Below, piece by piece: positions 1-9,157 of a stretch of DNA of 42,830 bases. The stretch comes from Burkholderiaceae bacterium (GTDB lineage: Bacteria > Pseudomonadota > Gammaproteobacteria > Burkholderiales > Burkholderiaceae_C). Below the pieces are notes generated by a model. It ran no database searches. It saw nothing but the letters and a program-made list of their open reading frames with translations, and was not told where the DNA came from. The position numbers were made by a program, and so were the translations under genes. Position 1 is the stretch's first letter. Each line of letters begins with the position of its first letter. The DNA lies in contig JAEUOY010000126.1 in NCBI GenBank assembly GCA_016790515.1, forward strand, positions 1 to 42,830. Direction: 5' to 3'.

Positions 1-1243
<1,243 letters not shown>

Positions 1244-1394
1244 CGGGGATTCCCTTATTCGATCGGGCCTTGGCCCTAAAATCCGGCGCTGTGCCAGCGG
1301 TCGCAAGTCGAGCGCTGGCCAATCCGACAGGTTAGCGCAGGCCAGCGCTCCCTGCCCGCCCCCGCCCCACCCGGCCACCCCAGGACCCCACCCC
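1244..1394. promoter_or_regulatory. Divergent intergenic region uvrB / aminotransferase
   Basis: This 151-base gap must hold the promoters of both divergent genes. It contains a perfect 7-bp inverted repeat, GCCAGCG at 1293-1299 and CGCTGGC at 1313-1319, that could be an operator or a leader hairpin for the aminotransferase mRNA. TAAAAT at 1276-1281 resembles a -10 box, but I see no convincing -35 partner, so no transcription start is assigned. Confidence 0.35.
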
Positions 1395-2612
1395 ATGACG
1401 CTCTTCGCCGCTGTCGAACTGGCCCCGCGCGACCCCATCCTCGGCCTCAACGAGCAGTTCGCTGCCGACCCGAACCCGGCCAAGGTCAACCTCGGCGTCG
1501 GCGTCTACTTCGACGACAGCGGCAAGCTGCCGCTGCTGGCCTGCGTGAAGGCCGCCGAGCAGCAGCTGACCGATGCCGCCAAGCCGCGCGGCTACCTGCC
1601 GATCGACGGCATCGCGGCCTACGACAAGGCGGTGCAGCGCCTGGTGTTCGGCGCCCATCCGGAAGGTCTCGCGGTGCTGGCATCCGGTCGCGTCGCCACC
1701 GTGCAGGCGCTGGGCGGCACCGGCGCCCTGAAGGTCGGTGCCGATTTCCTGAAGAAGCTGCAACCCGACGCCACCGTGCTGATCAGCGACCCGAGCTGGG
1801 AGAACCACCGTGCGCTGTTCGGCAACGCCGGCTTCCCGGTCGGCAGCTACCGCTACTACGACGCCGAGAACCGCGGTGTGCGGTTCGACGAGATGCTGGC
1901 CGACTTGAACGCCGCCAAGGCCGGCACGATCGTCGTGCTGCACGCCTGCTGCCACAACCCGACCGGCTACGACCTCGTCCCGGCGCAGTGGGAGCAGGTG
2001 ATTGCGGTGTGCAAGGCGCGCGGCCTGGTGCCCTTCCTCGACATGGCCTACCAGGGTTTCGGCGACGGCATCGCCGAGGACGGCACGGTCGTGCAGCAGT
2101 TCCTGGCCTCCGGCCAGGACTTCTTCGTCGCGACCTCGTTCTCGAAGAGCTTCTCGCTGTACGGCGAACGGGTCGGCGCGCTGAGCGTCGTCTGCCAGAG
2201 CAAGGACGAGGCGGCGCGGGTGCTGTCGCAGCTGAAGATCACGATCCGCACCAACTACAGCAACCCGCCGACCCACGGCGCGCAGGTCGTCGCCACGGTG
2301 CTCGACACCCCGGCGCTGCGCGCGCAGTGGGAGCAGGAGCTCGCCGGCATGCGCCAGCGCATCAAGCAGATGCGCCAGTTGTTGGTCGAGAAGCTGGCCG
2401 TCAAGCTGAAGGCCGCCGGCGTCGAGCAGGACTTCGGCTTCATCACCCGCCAGCGCGGCATGTTCAGCTATTCGGGGCTGAACAAGGCGCAGATGGAGCG
2501 CCTGCGCAGCGAGTTCGGCGTCTATGGCGTCGATTCGGGCCGCATCTGCGTCGCTGCGCTGAACAGCGGCAACATCGACCACGTGGTCGCCGCGATGGCC
2601 AAGGTGCTCTGA
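1395..2612 (+). CDS. tyrB: Aromatic/aspartate amino acid aminotransferase (PLP, class I)
   Basis: A PLP enzyme of fold type I that exchanges the amino group between aspartate or aromatic amino acids and 2-oxoglutarate. The 405-residue length is normal for the AspC/TyrB group. Visible motifs are HACCHNPTG, which binds the cofactor pyridine ring, and [14 protein letters not shown] with the Schiff-base lysine K251. The C-terminal substrate-carboxylate arginine is expected near [10 protein letters not shown]. An in-frame extension upstream to 1233 exists, but ATG 1395 starts exactly at the family N-terminus, so it is preferred. A strong terminator follows the stop, so the gene is probably monocistronic. 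TyrB and AspC cannot be separated by eye; the symbol is the likelier of two. Confidence 0.9.
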   Translation: MTLFAAVELAPRDPILGLNEQFAADPNPAKVNLGVGVYFDDSGKLPLLACVKAAEQQLTDAAKPRGYLPIDGIAAYDKAVQRLVFGAHPEGLAVLASGRVATVQALGGTGALKVGADFLKKLQPDATVLISDPSWENHRALFGNAGFPVGSYRYYDAENRGVRFDEMLADLNAAKAGTIVVLHACCHNPTGYDLVPAQWEQVIAVCKARGLVPFLDMAYQGFGDGIAEDGTVVQQFLASGQDFFVATSFSKSFSLYGERVGALSVVCQSKDEAARVLSQLKITIRTNYSNPPTHGAQVVATVLDTPALRAQWEQELAGMRQRIKQMRQLLVEKLAVKLKAAGVEQDFGFITRQRGMFSYSGLNKAQMERLRSEFGVYGVDSGRICVAALNSGNIDHVVAAMAKVL

Positions 2613-2634
2613 ACCCGGCGCGCGCCGAGTACGG

Positions 2635-2668
2635 AAAGCCCGGCCTGGCCGGGCTTTCTTCGTTTTTG
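2635..2668 (+). terminator. Rho-independent terminator after the aminotransferase gene
   Basis: An inverted repeat AAAGCCCGGC (2635-2644) and GCCGGGCTTT (2648-2657) encloses a three-base loop and is followed by a T-rich stretch ending in TTTTT at 2663-2667. It lies 22 bases past the stop codon. Confidence 0.85.
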
Positions 2669-2779
2669 GCGGCGCGAGGCCTGTCGCCGGCGCGACAGAT
2701 CGTTGATTTACCGGTCTGGCTTGGGTGTTTTCACCGAACTCGTCGCGCTCGACAGGATGCAACATTGAGCAATTTGGCG

Positions 2780-2800
2780 CATAATTGCTGCACTGCACAA
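2780..2800 (+). promoter_or_regulatory. AT-rich promoter-like segment with TGC/GCA repeats upstream of phaZ
   Basis: The 281-base gap before phaZ holds a conspicuously AT-rich island at 2757-2808 in otherwise GC-rich DNA. CATAAT (2780-2785) is a good -10 candidate. It runs directly into a TGC-rich element at 2785-2800 with the palindromic core TGCACTGCA (2789-2797). PhaR regulators of polyhydroxyalkanoate genes bind TGC-rich repeats, so an operator is plausible, but this is inferred from resemblance only. Confidence 0.35.
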
Positions 2801-2893
2801 ATTACTTTCGACAGGTCAGGCGGCAATCAGCGCCTACGCCACAGGATGCGCAGGGCGATCCGACCGCCCGCCCACTCACCGGAGCCAACGACC

Positions 2894-4282
2894 ATGCTTT
2901 ATCAACTGTATGAAACGCAGCGCGCCTTCATGGCGCCGTTCTCCGAGTTCGCCAGTGCCACGGCCAAGCTCTACAACCACCCGCTGTCGCCGTTCACCCA
3001 CACGCCGCTGGCGCAGCGCATGTCGGCCAGCCTGGACCTGGCGCACCGCCTGGCCAAGGACTACGAGAAGCCCGAATTCGGCATCCGCACGGTGCCGGTC
3101 AACGGCGTGGACGTCGCGGTGCAGGAGCAGGTGCCGATCACCAAGCCGTTCTGCCGGCTGTTGCGCTTCAAGCGCTTCTCTGACAACCCGGCGGTGCTCG
3201 AGGTGATGAAGACCCAGCCGACCGTGCTGGTCGTCGCCCCGCTGTCGGGCCATCACAGCACGCTGCTGCGCGACACCGTGAAGATGCTGCTGCGCGACCA
3301 CAAGGTGCTGATCACCGACTGGACCGACGCGCGCACCGTGCCGCTGGAAGCCGGCCCGTTCCACCTGCACGACTACATCGAGTACGTGCAGGAGTTCATC
3401 CGCCACCTCGGCCCCGAGGTCAACGTGATCTCGGTCTGCCAGCCCACGGTGCCGGTGCTCGCCGCGGTCTCGCTGCTGGCGACGAAGGGCGAGTTCACGC
3501 CGCGCACGCTGACGATGATGGGCGGCCCGATCGACGCCCGCAAGTCGCCGACCGCGGTCAACAACCTGGCGTTGACCAAGAGCTTCGAGTGGTTCGAGAA
3601 CAACGTGATCTACCGCGTGCCGAGCAACTTCCCCGGCGTCGGTCGCCGCGTCTATCCGGGCTTCCTGCAGCACACCGGCTTCGTCGCGATGAACCCCGAC
3701 CGCCACCTCAGCTCGCACTACGACTACTTCCTCGACCTGATCCGCGGCGACGACGAATCGACCGAGCAGCACCGCCAGTTCTACGACGAATACAACGCGG
3801 TGCTCGACATGCCGGCCGAGTACTACCTCGAGACGATCAAGACGGTGTTCCAGGACTTCGCACTGGTCAACGGCACCTGGGACGTCAAGGGCACGCTGGT
3901 GCGGCCGCAGGACATCACCACCAGCGCGCTGCTGACGGTCGAGGGCGAGCTCGACGACATCTCCGGCTCCGGCCAGACCAAGGCCGCGCACGGACTGTGC
4001 ACCGGCATCCCGAAGGAGCGCCAGTTCCACTACGACGTCGAAGGCGCCGGCCACTACGGCATCTTCTCGGGCCGCCGCTGGCGCGAGCTGGCCTACCCGG
4101 TCGTGCGCAACTTCATCCGCCGCTACAACAGCGCGCCGGGCGTCACGCCCTCGGCCGAATCGTCGCCCGAATCCGACGCCCCCGCGGCCCCCATGCGCCG
4201 CCTGCCCCAGGCCGCCGCCCAGGTCGGCGGCGCGGCGCGCAGCCAGGCCAGCCCCAGGCCGCGCGCAGCCCGCGAGGGATAA
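2894..4282 (+). CDS. phaZ: Intracellular polyhydroxyalkanoate depolymerase
   Basis: Hydrolyses stored polyhydroxybutyrate inside the cell and acts at the granule surface. The protein has the PhaZ1-type alpha/beta-hydrolase fold, in which the nucleophile is a cysteine in place of serine: C182 in [10 protein letters not shown]. The histidine in [14 protein letters not shown] near residue 395 fits the catalytic triad. The length of 462 residues exceeds the usual 400-430 because of a low-complexity tail, rich in Pro, Ala, Ser and Arg, after about residue 418. Start ATG 2894 has GGAG at 2881-2884. No signal peptide is visible, as expected for an intracellular depolymerase. The synthase genes are not in the window. 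The next gene begins 8 bases after the stop. Confidence 0.93.
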   Translation: MLYQLYETQRAFMAPFSEFASATAKLYNHPLSPFTHTPLAQRMSASLDLAHRLAKDYEKPEFGIRTVPVNGVDVAVQEQVPITKPFCRLLRFKRFSDNPAVLEVMKTQPTVLVVAPLSGHHSTLLRDTVKMLLRDHKVLITDWTDARTVPLEAGPFHLHDYIEYVQEFIRHLGPEVNVISVCQPTVPVLAAVSLLATKGEFTPRTLTMMGGPIDARKSPTAVNNLALTKSFEWFENNVIYRVPSNFPGVGRRVYPGFLQHTGFVAMNPDRHLSSHYDYFLDLIRGDDESTEQHRQFYDEYNAVLDMPAEYYLETIKTVFQDFALVNGTWDVKGTLVRPQDITTSALLTVEGELDDISGSGQTKAAHGLCTGIPKERQFHYDVEGAGHYGIFSGRRWRELAYPVVRNFIRRYNSAPGVTPSAESSPESDAPAAPMRRLPQAAAQVGGAARSQASPRPRAAREG

Positions 4283-4290
4283 TCCGGGCG

Positions 4291-4998
4291 GTGTCGTCCA
4301 CCGCCCTCCTGACCCGCGCCTCGAGCGCTGAAGCCTCGCTGGCCGAACGGCTCGACGCGGCGCTGCCGCAGACGCAGTGTAGGCGCTGCGGCTACCCCGA
4401 CTGCCGGCGCTATGCCGGGGCGATCGCCGGCGGCGAGGCGGCGATCAACCGCTGCCCGCCCGGCGGCGCCGAGGGCATCGCCCGGCTGGCGGCGATCACC
4501 GGCCGGCCGCCGCTGCCGCTGGACGCCGCCTGCGGCGCCGAAGGCCCGCGCCTGCTGGCGGTGATCGACGAGGCCTGGTGCATCGGCTGCACGCTGTGCA
4601 TCGCCGCCTGCCCGGTCGACTGCATCGTCGGCGCGCCCAAGCGCATGCACACGGTGATCGACGCCGACTGCACCGGCTGCGAGCTGTGCGTGCCGGCCTG
4701 CCCGGTCGACTGCATCGCGCTCGAACCGGTCAGCGGCGAATGCACCGGCTGGCAGGCCTGGTCGGCGGCAGAGGCCGGCGCGGCGCGCGAGCGCTACCAC
4801 CAGACGACCCGGCGCCGCGAGCGCGCCACCCAGGCCAACGAGGCCCGGCTGGCCGCCAAGGCCGAGGCCAAGCTGGCCGACCTGGCCGTCCACAGCCGCC
4901 ACACCGACCCGGCCACCCTGGACCGCAAGCGCGCGGTGATCGAAGCCGCGCTGGCCCGTGCCCGGGCCCGCCAGGCTGGCGGAGGAACGCCGCGTTGA
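4291..4998 (+). CDS. rsxB: RsxB/RnfB-family iron-sulfur electron transport protein (stand-alone form)
   Basis: A ferredoxin-like protein of 235 residues related to RnfB/RsxB. An N-terminal [4Fe-4S] segment reads CRRCGYPDC followed by a distal cysteine in NRCPPGG. Two classic 4Fe-4S motifs follow: [15 protein letters not shown] and [15 protein letters not shown]. The C-terminal third is charged and Ala-rich, probably helical or coiled. The hydrophobic membrane anchor of full RnfB is missing, so it is likely soluble. GTG 4291 is chosen because it opens the conserved part just after the phaZ stop, with GAGGGA upstream. Other rnf/rsx genes are absent here, although nth two genes downstream recalls the rsx-nth arrangement of enterobacteria. 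The redox partner is unknown. Confidence 0.85.
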   Translation: MSSTALLTRASSAEASLAERLDAALPQTQCRRCGYPDCRRYAGAIAGGEAAINRCPPGGAEGIARLAAITGRPPLPLDAACGAEGPRLLAVIDEAWCIGCTLCIAACPVDCIVGAPKRMHTVIDADCTGCELCVPACPVDCIALEPVSGECTGWQAWSAAEAGAARERYHQTTRRRERATQANEARLAAKAEAKLADLAVHSRHTDPATLDRKRAVIEAALARARARQAGGGTPR

Positions 4999-5900
4999 CG
5001 CCGCTGACTATGTCGCGGCTGAAGGCCAACGCGCTGCTGCTGCTGGCGGCGCTGATCTGGGGCTCGGCCTTCGTCGGCCAGGCGCTGGGCATGGCCGGCG
5101 TCGGGCCGCTGACCTTCACCGGGGTGCGCTTCGTGCTCGGCGCGCTGGTCGTCGCGCCGCTGGCCTGGCGCGAGTTCCAGGCGCTGGCCGCCGCCGGTCA
5201 GCGCCCGGGCCGCGCCCATGCGCAGTGGATCGCGCTGCTCGGCGGGCTGCTGTGCACCGGCGTGGTGATGCAGCAGGTCGGGCTGATCACCACCACCGTC
5301 ACCAATGCCGGCTTCCTGACCGCGCTGTACGTGCCGCTGGTGCCGCTGCTGGCCTGGGTCTTCCAGCGCCAGCTGCCGCACTGGAGCATCTGGCCGGCGG
5401 CCGCCGGCTGCCTGGCCGGCACCTGGCTGCTGACCGGCGCGTCGCTCGCGACCCTGACGCCGGGCGACCTGTGGGTGCTGGCCAGCGCGCTGCCCTGGGC
5501 GGTGCATGTGCTGCTGGTCGGCCAGGTGGCCAACCGGCTGCGCGGCGCCTACCTGCTGGCCTGCGGCCAGTTCGCGGTCTGTGCCGTCATCGCGCTGGTG
5601 CTGGGCATCGCCATCGAGCCGATCAGCGCCGAGGGCCTGCGCAGCGCTGCCGGCGCGATCGCCTACACCGGCATCCTGTCGGTCGGCGTCGGCTTCACGC
5701 TGCAGGTGGTGGGCCAGCGCCACGCGCACCCGGCCGACGCGGCGATCATCCTGTCGTCGGAAACGGTGTTCGCGGCGCTGTTCGGCGCCTGGTTCATGGG
5801 CGACCGGCTCGGCGCCAGCGGGCTGGCCGGCTGCGCGCTGATCCTGGGGTGCATCCTGCTGGTGCAGATGCTGCCGATGCTGAAGCCGTCGGCCCGATGA
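4995..5900 (+). CDS. EamA-family (DMT) transporter
   Basis: An inner-membrane permease of the drug/metabolite transporter superfamily, the group that exports metabolites such as amino acids. Two EamA repeats give about ten transmembrane helices across roughly 300 residues. The first repeat opens with [16 protein letters not shown]. The second ends with the conserved [19 protein letters not shown] followed by a final hydrophobic helix. The start is ambiguous: TTG 4995 overlaps the rsxB stop and lies 8 bases from a strong GGAGGA (4981-4986), while ATG 5010 would shorten the protein by five residues. I prefer TTG on spacing. The stop overlaps the next start as ATGA. The substrate cannot be read from sequence. 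Confidence 0.87.
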   Translation: MTPLTMSRLKANALLLLAALIWGSAFVGQALGMAGVGPLTFTGVRFVLGALVVAPLAWREFQALAAAGQRPGRAHAQWIALLGGLLCTGVVMQQVGLITTTVTNAGFLTALYVPLVPLLAWVFQRQLPHWSIWPAAAGCLAGTWLLTGASLATLTPGDLWVLASALPWAVHVLLVGQVANRLRGAYLLACGQFAVCAVIALVLGIAIEPISAEGLRSAAGAIAYTGILSVGVGFTLQVVGQRHAHPADAAIILSSETVFAALFGAWFMGDRLGASGLAGCALILGCILLVQMLPMLKPSAR

Positions 5901-6544
5901 TGAAGCCGGCCGAGATCGAGTCCTTCTTCGCGACGCTGGCCGCCGCCAACCCGCAGCCGGCCAGCGAGCTGGAATACACCTCGGTGTTCGAACTGCTCGC
6001 CGCGGTGCTGCTGTCGGCGCAGGCCACCGATGTCGGCGTCAACAAGGCCACGCGCCGGCTGTTTCCGCAGGCCGGCACGCCGCAGCAGATGCTGGCGCTG
6101 GGCGAGGCCGCGGTGGCCGGGCAGATCCGCACGATCGGCCTCTACCGCAACAAGGCCAGGCACCTGCTGCAGACCTGCCGGATCCTGGTCGACCAGTATG
6201 GCGGCCAGGTACCGCGCGACCGGGCCGCGCTGGAGGCGCTGCCCGGCGTCGGCCGCAAGACCGCCAACGTGGTGCTCAACGTCGCCTTCGGCGAGCCGAC
6301 GAACCCGGTCGACACCCATGTCTTCCGGGTCTGCAACCGCAGCGGGCTGGCGCCGGGCAAGACGCCGCAGGCGGTCGAGCAGCAGCTCGGCAAGCGCGTG
6401 CCGCCGCCGTTCCGCCGCGACGCGCACCACTGGCTGATCCTGCACGGCCGCTATGTCTGCACCGCGCGCGCGCCGCGCTGCGGCGAGTGCAGCGTGCGAA
6501 GCTGGTGCGACACCGGCAAGGCGCTGGACCGGCAGGCGAGATGA
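5897..6544 (+). CDS. nth: Endonuclease III (DNA glycosylase/AP lyase)
   Basis: A base-excision repair enzyme that removes oxidised pyrimidines and cleaves the abasic site. The helix-hairpin-helix LPGVGRKTANVVLN carries the Schiff-base lysine K121, and the catalytic aspartate is D139 in NPVDTHVFRV. The C-terminal [4Fe-4S] ligands appear in CTARAPRCGECSVRSWC with the family spacing C-x6-C-x2-C-x5-C. The length of 215 residues is typical. The gene is joined by ATGA overlaps both to the transporter before it and to the cobalamin-binding protein after it, so translation of all three is probably coupled. Confidence 0.96.
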   Translation: MMKPAEIESFFATLAAANPQPASELEYTSVFELLAAVLLSAQATDVGVNKATRRLFPQAGTPQQMLALGEAAVAGQIRTIGLYRNKARHLLQTCRILVDQYGGQVPRDRAALEALPGVGRKTANVVLNVAFGEPTNPVDTHVFRVCNRSGLAPGKTPQAVEQQLGKRVPPPFRRDAHHWLILHGRYVCTARAPRCGECSVRSWCDTGKALDRQAR

Positions 6545-7425
6545 ACCGACCCGGCGCCTGGCTGGCCGCCACGGGCCTGGCGCTGGCCATCGTCGCGCGC
6601 GCCGCGCCGGCCGCGCCGCTGACGGTGCGCGACGACAGCGGCCAGACGCTGACGCTGCCGGCGCCGGCGCAGCGCGCGGTGGCGCTGTCGCCGCACCTGG
6701 CCGAACTGGTGTTCGCCGCCGGCGCCGGCGACCGGCTGGTCGGCGTGATGCGCTTCAGCGCCTACCCGCCCGCGGCGGCGCGGCTGCCGGTGATCGGCGA
6801 CGCGTTCGCGATCAACGTCGAGGCGATCGCCGCGCTGAAGCCCGACCTGCTGCTGCTGTGGCAGAGCGGCGTCAACCCGCGCCAGCAGCAGCGCCTGCCG
6901 GTGCTGGGCCTGCCGATCTACCGCAACGAGATCCACTCGGTCGAGGCCATGGCAGAGACGCTGCGCCGGCTCGGCCGGTTGTTCGGCACCTCGGCCGTGG
7001 CCGACGCCGCCGCGGCGCAGACCGAGGCGCGCTGGACCGCGCTGCGTGCGCGCTACGCCCGGCGCACGCCGGTGCGGGTGTTCTACCAGCTGTGGCACGA
7101 CCCGCTGATGACGGTCAACCGCAACCACCTGATCGACCAGGCCATCAGCGCCTGCGGCGGCATCAACGTGTTCGCGCAGCAGCCGACGCTGACCCCCACC
7201 GTCAGCTGGGAGGCCGCGGTGGCCGCCGACCCGCAGGTGGTGCTGACCGGCAGCGGCCCCGAGGCGCCGCCGCGGCTCGAACCCTGGCGCCGCTTCCAGC
7301 GTGTCGCGGCGGTGCGCAACGATCGGCTGATCGCGCTGGACGGCCACCGCCTGGCGCTGATGACGCCGCGCTTCGTCGACGGTGCGCAGGCGCTGTGCGA
7401 GGCGATCGACAGCGCGCGCCGATGA
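6541..7425 (+). CDS. btuF: Periplasmic cobalamin-type ABC substrate-binding protein (BtuF-like)
   Basis: A 294-residue class III periplasmic binding protein (family PF01497) with a hydrophobic signal region up to about residue 25 (AIVARAAPAAP). The typical opening RAVALSPHLAELVFAAGAGDRLVGV and the second-lobe opening VRVFYQLWHDPLMTV are both recognisable. The adjacent BtuBCD-type genes under a cobalamin riboswitch support vitamin B12 or a corrinoid as ligand; iron siderophores are the alternative for this family. It is translated from an ATG inside the nth stop (ATGA). It faces the ABC genes tail to tail with only 10 bases between, so it is not controlled by their riboswitch. Confidence 0.82.
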   Translation: MNRPGAWLAATGLALAIVARAAPAAPLTVRDDSGQTLTLPAPAQRAVALSPHLAELVFAAGAGDRLVGVMRFSAYPPAAARLPVIGDAFAINVEAIAALKPDLLLLWQSGVNPRQQQRLPVLGLPIYRNEIHSVEAMAETLRRLGRLFGTSAVADAAAAQTEARWTALRARYARRTPVRVFYQLWHDPLMTVNRNHLIDQAISACGGINVFAQQPTLTPTVSWEAAVAADPQVVLTGSGPEAPPRLEPWRRFQRVAAVRNDRLIALDGHRLALMTPRFVDGAQALCEAIDSARR

Positions 7426-7435
7426 TCACGGCGCA

Positions 7436-8206
7436 TCAGGTCGCGACCCAGACGCCGCCGACCTCGGTCCAGCCGCAGCCGTAGACCTGCGCCAGCAGCC
7501 CGGCCTGCAGCAGCTCGGTCGCCGGCCCGGCCTGCCAGCGGCCATCGCCGACCAGCGCCAGCACATGGGTCGCGGTGCGGGCGATCCAGTTCACGTCGTG
7601 GGCGCTGACCACCAGCGCGGCGTCGCTGCCCGGCGCCACCAGCTGCGCCAGCCAGCGCGCCACCTGGATCTGGTGCGCCGGGTCCTGGAACGACACCGGC
7701 TCGTCCATCAGCATCAGCGGTGCGCCCTGCAGCGCGCATTGCGCCAGCGCCACGCGCTGGCGCTCGCCACCCGACAGCTGCATCACGCCGCGCCGCGCCA
7801 GCGGCTGGGCGTCCAGCGCGGCCAGCAGCGCGCCGGCGGCCTGCGGCCCCGGCCGCACGGTGGAGAGTTCCAGCAGCCGCTGCACGCTCAGCGGGAAGCG
7901 GTCGACCGACTGCTGCGGCGCGTAGGCGCGGGCCCAGGCGGCATCGGCGGCGGCCCAGTCGTCCTGGCGGCGGCCGAGCCAGCAGACCTCGCCGTCACGC
8001 TCGGGCACGCTCAGGCCCGCCAGCGCACGCAGCAGCGTGCTCTTGCCCGAGGCGTTGCGGCCGATCACGCACCAGCGTTCGCCGCGCCGCACCCGCCAGT
8101 CGAGCCCGCGCAGCAGGCAGCGGCCGGCGGCATGCAGGCTCAGGGCGCGGGTCTCGAGCAGCGGCGGATCGCCGCCGCTGCGCCGGGCCGGGTCGTCGCG
8201 GCTCAC
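7436..8206 (-). CDS. btuD: Cobalamin-type ABC transporter ATP-binding protein (BtuD-like)
   Basis: The ATPase subunit that powers corrinoid import with the neighbouring permease. In 256 residues it shows Walker A GRNASGKS, signature LSGGERQRVALAQC, Walker B LMLMDEP and the H-loop histidine in VVSAHDVNW. Start GTG 8206 overlaps the permease stop, showing translational coupling. The assignment to B12 and not iron-siderophore uptake rests on the operon with btuB and the riboswitch. It is the last gene of the btuB-btuC-btuD operon and ends 10 bases from the convergent btuF-like gene. Confidence 0.85.
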   Translation of the reverse strand: MSRDDPARRSGGDPPLLETRALSLHAAGRCLLRGLDWRVRRGERWCVIGRNASGKSTLLRALAGLSVPERDGEVCWLGRRQDDWAAADAAWARAYAPQQSVDRFPLSVQRLLELSTVRPGPQAAGALLAALDAQPLARRGVMQLSGGERQRVALAQCALQGAPLMLMDEPVSFQDPAHQIQVARWLAQLVAPGSDAALVVSAHDVNWIARTATHVLALVGDGRWQAGPATELLQAGLLAQVYGCGWTEVGGVWVAT

Positions 8207-9138
8207 CGCGTACCCCGCGCCAGGATCACGATGAACATCGGCGCACCGAGCAGCGCCATCACCGCGCCGACCGGCAGTTCGAGCGGCGCGACCACGGTGC
8301 GGGCGACCAGGTCGGCCAGCGTCAGCAGCGCGGCGCCGCCGGCCGCGCTCATCCAGGCCAGGTCGCGGATGCGCTGCACGCCCAGCAGCCGCAGCGCCTG
8401 CGGCACCACCAGACCGACGAAGCCGATCGCGCCGGCACTGGCCACTGCCATCCCGGCGGCCAGCGACGCGGCGACCAGCAGCGCGAGGCGCAGCCGGCGC
8501 ACCGGCTCGCCGAGCAGCGCGGCGACCTCGCTGCCGAGCTGGAGCCGGTCGATCGCGGTGTCGCGCAGCGTCAGCAACGCCGCGAAGGCCAGCGCGGCGA
8601 CGCCGCAGGCCGTGCCGCCCTGCGCGCCCGACAGGTCGCCGACCAGCCAGAAGATCGCGCCGCGCAGGCGCTCGTCGGGCGTCATCGCCAGCAGCAGCGT
8701 GGCCACCGCGCCGCACAGCGAGGCCAGCATCACGCCGGTCAGCAGTAGCCTCGGCGAGGCATCGTCGCTGGCGGCCAGCGCGCTGCGTGTCAGCGCCAGC
8801 AGCGCGGCGCCGGCGGCCAGCGCGCCGAGCCCGGCACCCAGCCACAGGCTGGCGCCGGCCATCAGCGCCAGCAGGCCGCCGACCGAGGCGCCGCCCGAGG
8901 TGCCCAGCACATAGGGATCGGCCAGCGGGTTGCGCAGCAGCACCTGCATCGCCAGCCCGGCCTGCGCCAGCAGGGCGCCGACGCCGACCGCGGCAGCGAC
9001 GCGCGGCGCGCGCAGTTCGGCGATCAGCTCGCGGTCGAGACCGGCGCTGCCCAGCGCCAGGCCGGCCGCCACCGCGGCGGCCAGCAGCGCCAGCAGCGCA
9101 ACGGCCAGCGCGCTGAGCCGGGCGCCGGTCAGGCCCAT
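8203..9138 (-). CDS. btuC: Cobalamin-type ABC transporter permease (BtuC/FecCD family)
   Basis: The membrane channel subunit of a type II ABC importer. It has 311 residues and about nine to ten hydrophobic helices. Family landmarks are ELRAPRVAAAVGVGALLAQAG (the first periplasmic/helical block), NPLADPYVLGTSGGA, GAIGFVGLVVPQALRLL (the ATPase coupling region) and LPVGAVMALLGAPMFI near the end. Start ATG 9138 lies 19 bases after the btuB stop, and its own stop overlaps the ATPase start. FecCD members also carry siderophores, but the context favours corrinoids. Confidence 0.87.
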   Translation of the reverse strand: MGLTGARLSALAVALLALLAAAVAAGLALGSAGLDRELIAELRAPRVAAAVGVGALLAQAGLAMQVLLRNPLADPYVLGTSGGASVGGLLALMAGASLWLGAGLGALAAGAALLALTRSALAASDDASPRLLLTGVMLASLCGAVATLLLAMTPDERLRGAIFWLVGDLSGAQGGTACGVAALAFAALLTLRDTAIDRLQLGSEVAALLGEPVRRLRLALLVAASLAAGMAVASAGAIGFVGLVVPQALRLLGVQRIRDLAWMSAAGGAALLTLADLVARTVVAPLELPVGAVMALLGAPMFIVILARGTR

Positions 9139-9157
9139 CGCCGATCGCCGATCCAGA

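Noticed and set aside
1244-1394. LexA/SOS box for uvrB, and likewise one before ybiB
   Set aside because: No CTGT-N8-ACAG or close variant was found in either upstream region.
1332-2798. A 488-codon minus-strand frame opposite the aminotransferase
   Set aside because: An antisense shadow; it crosses the aminotransferase terminator and has no recognisable domain.
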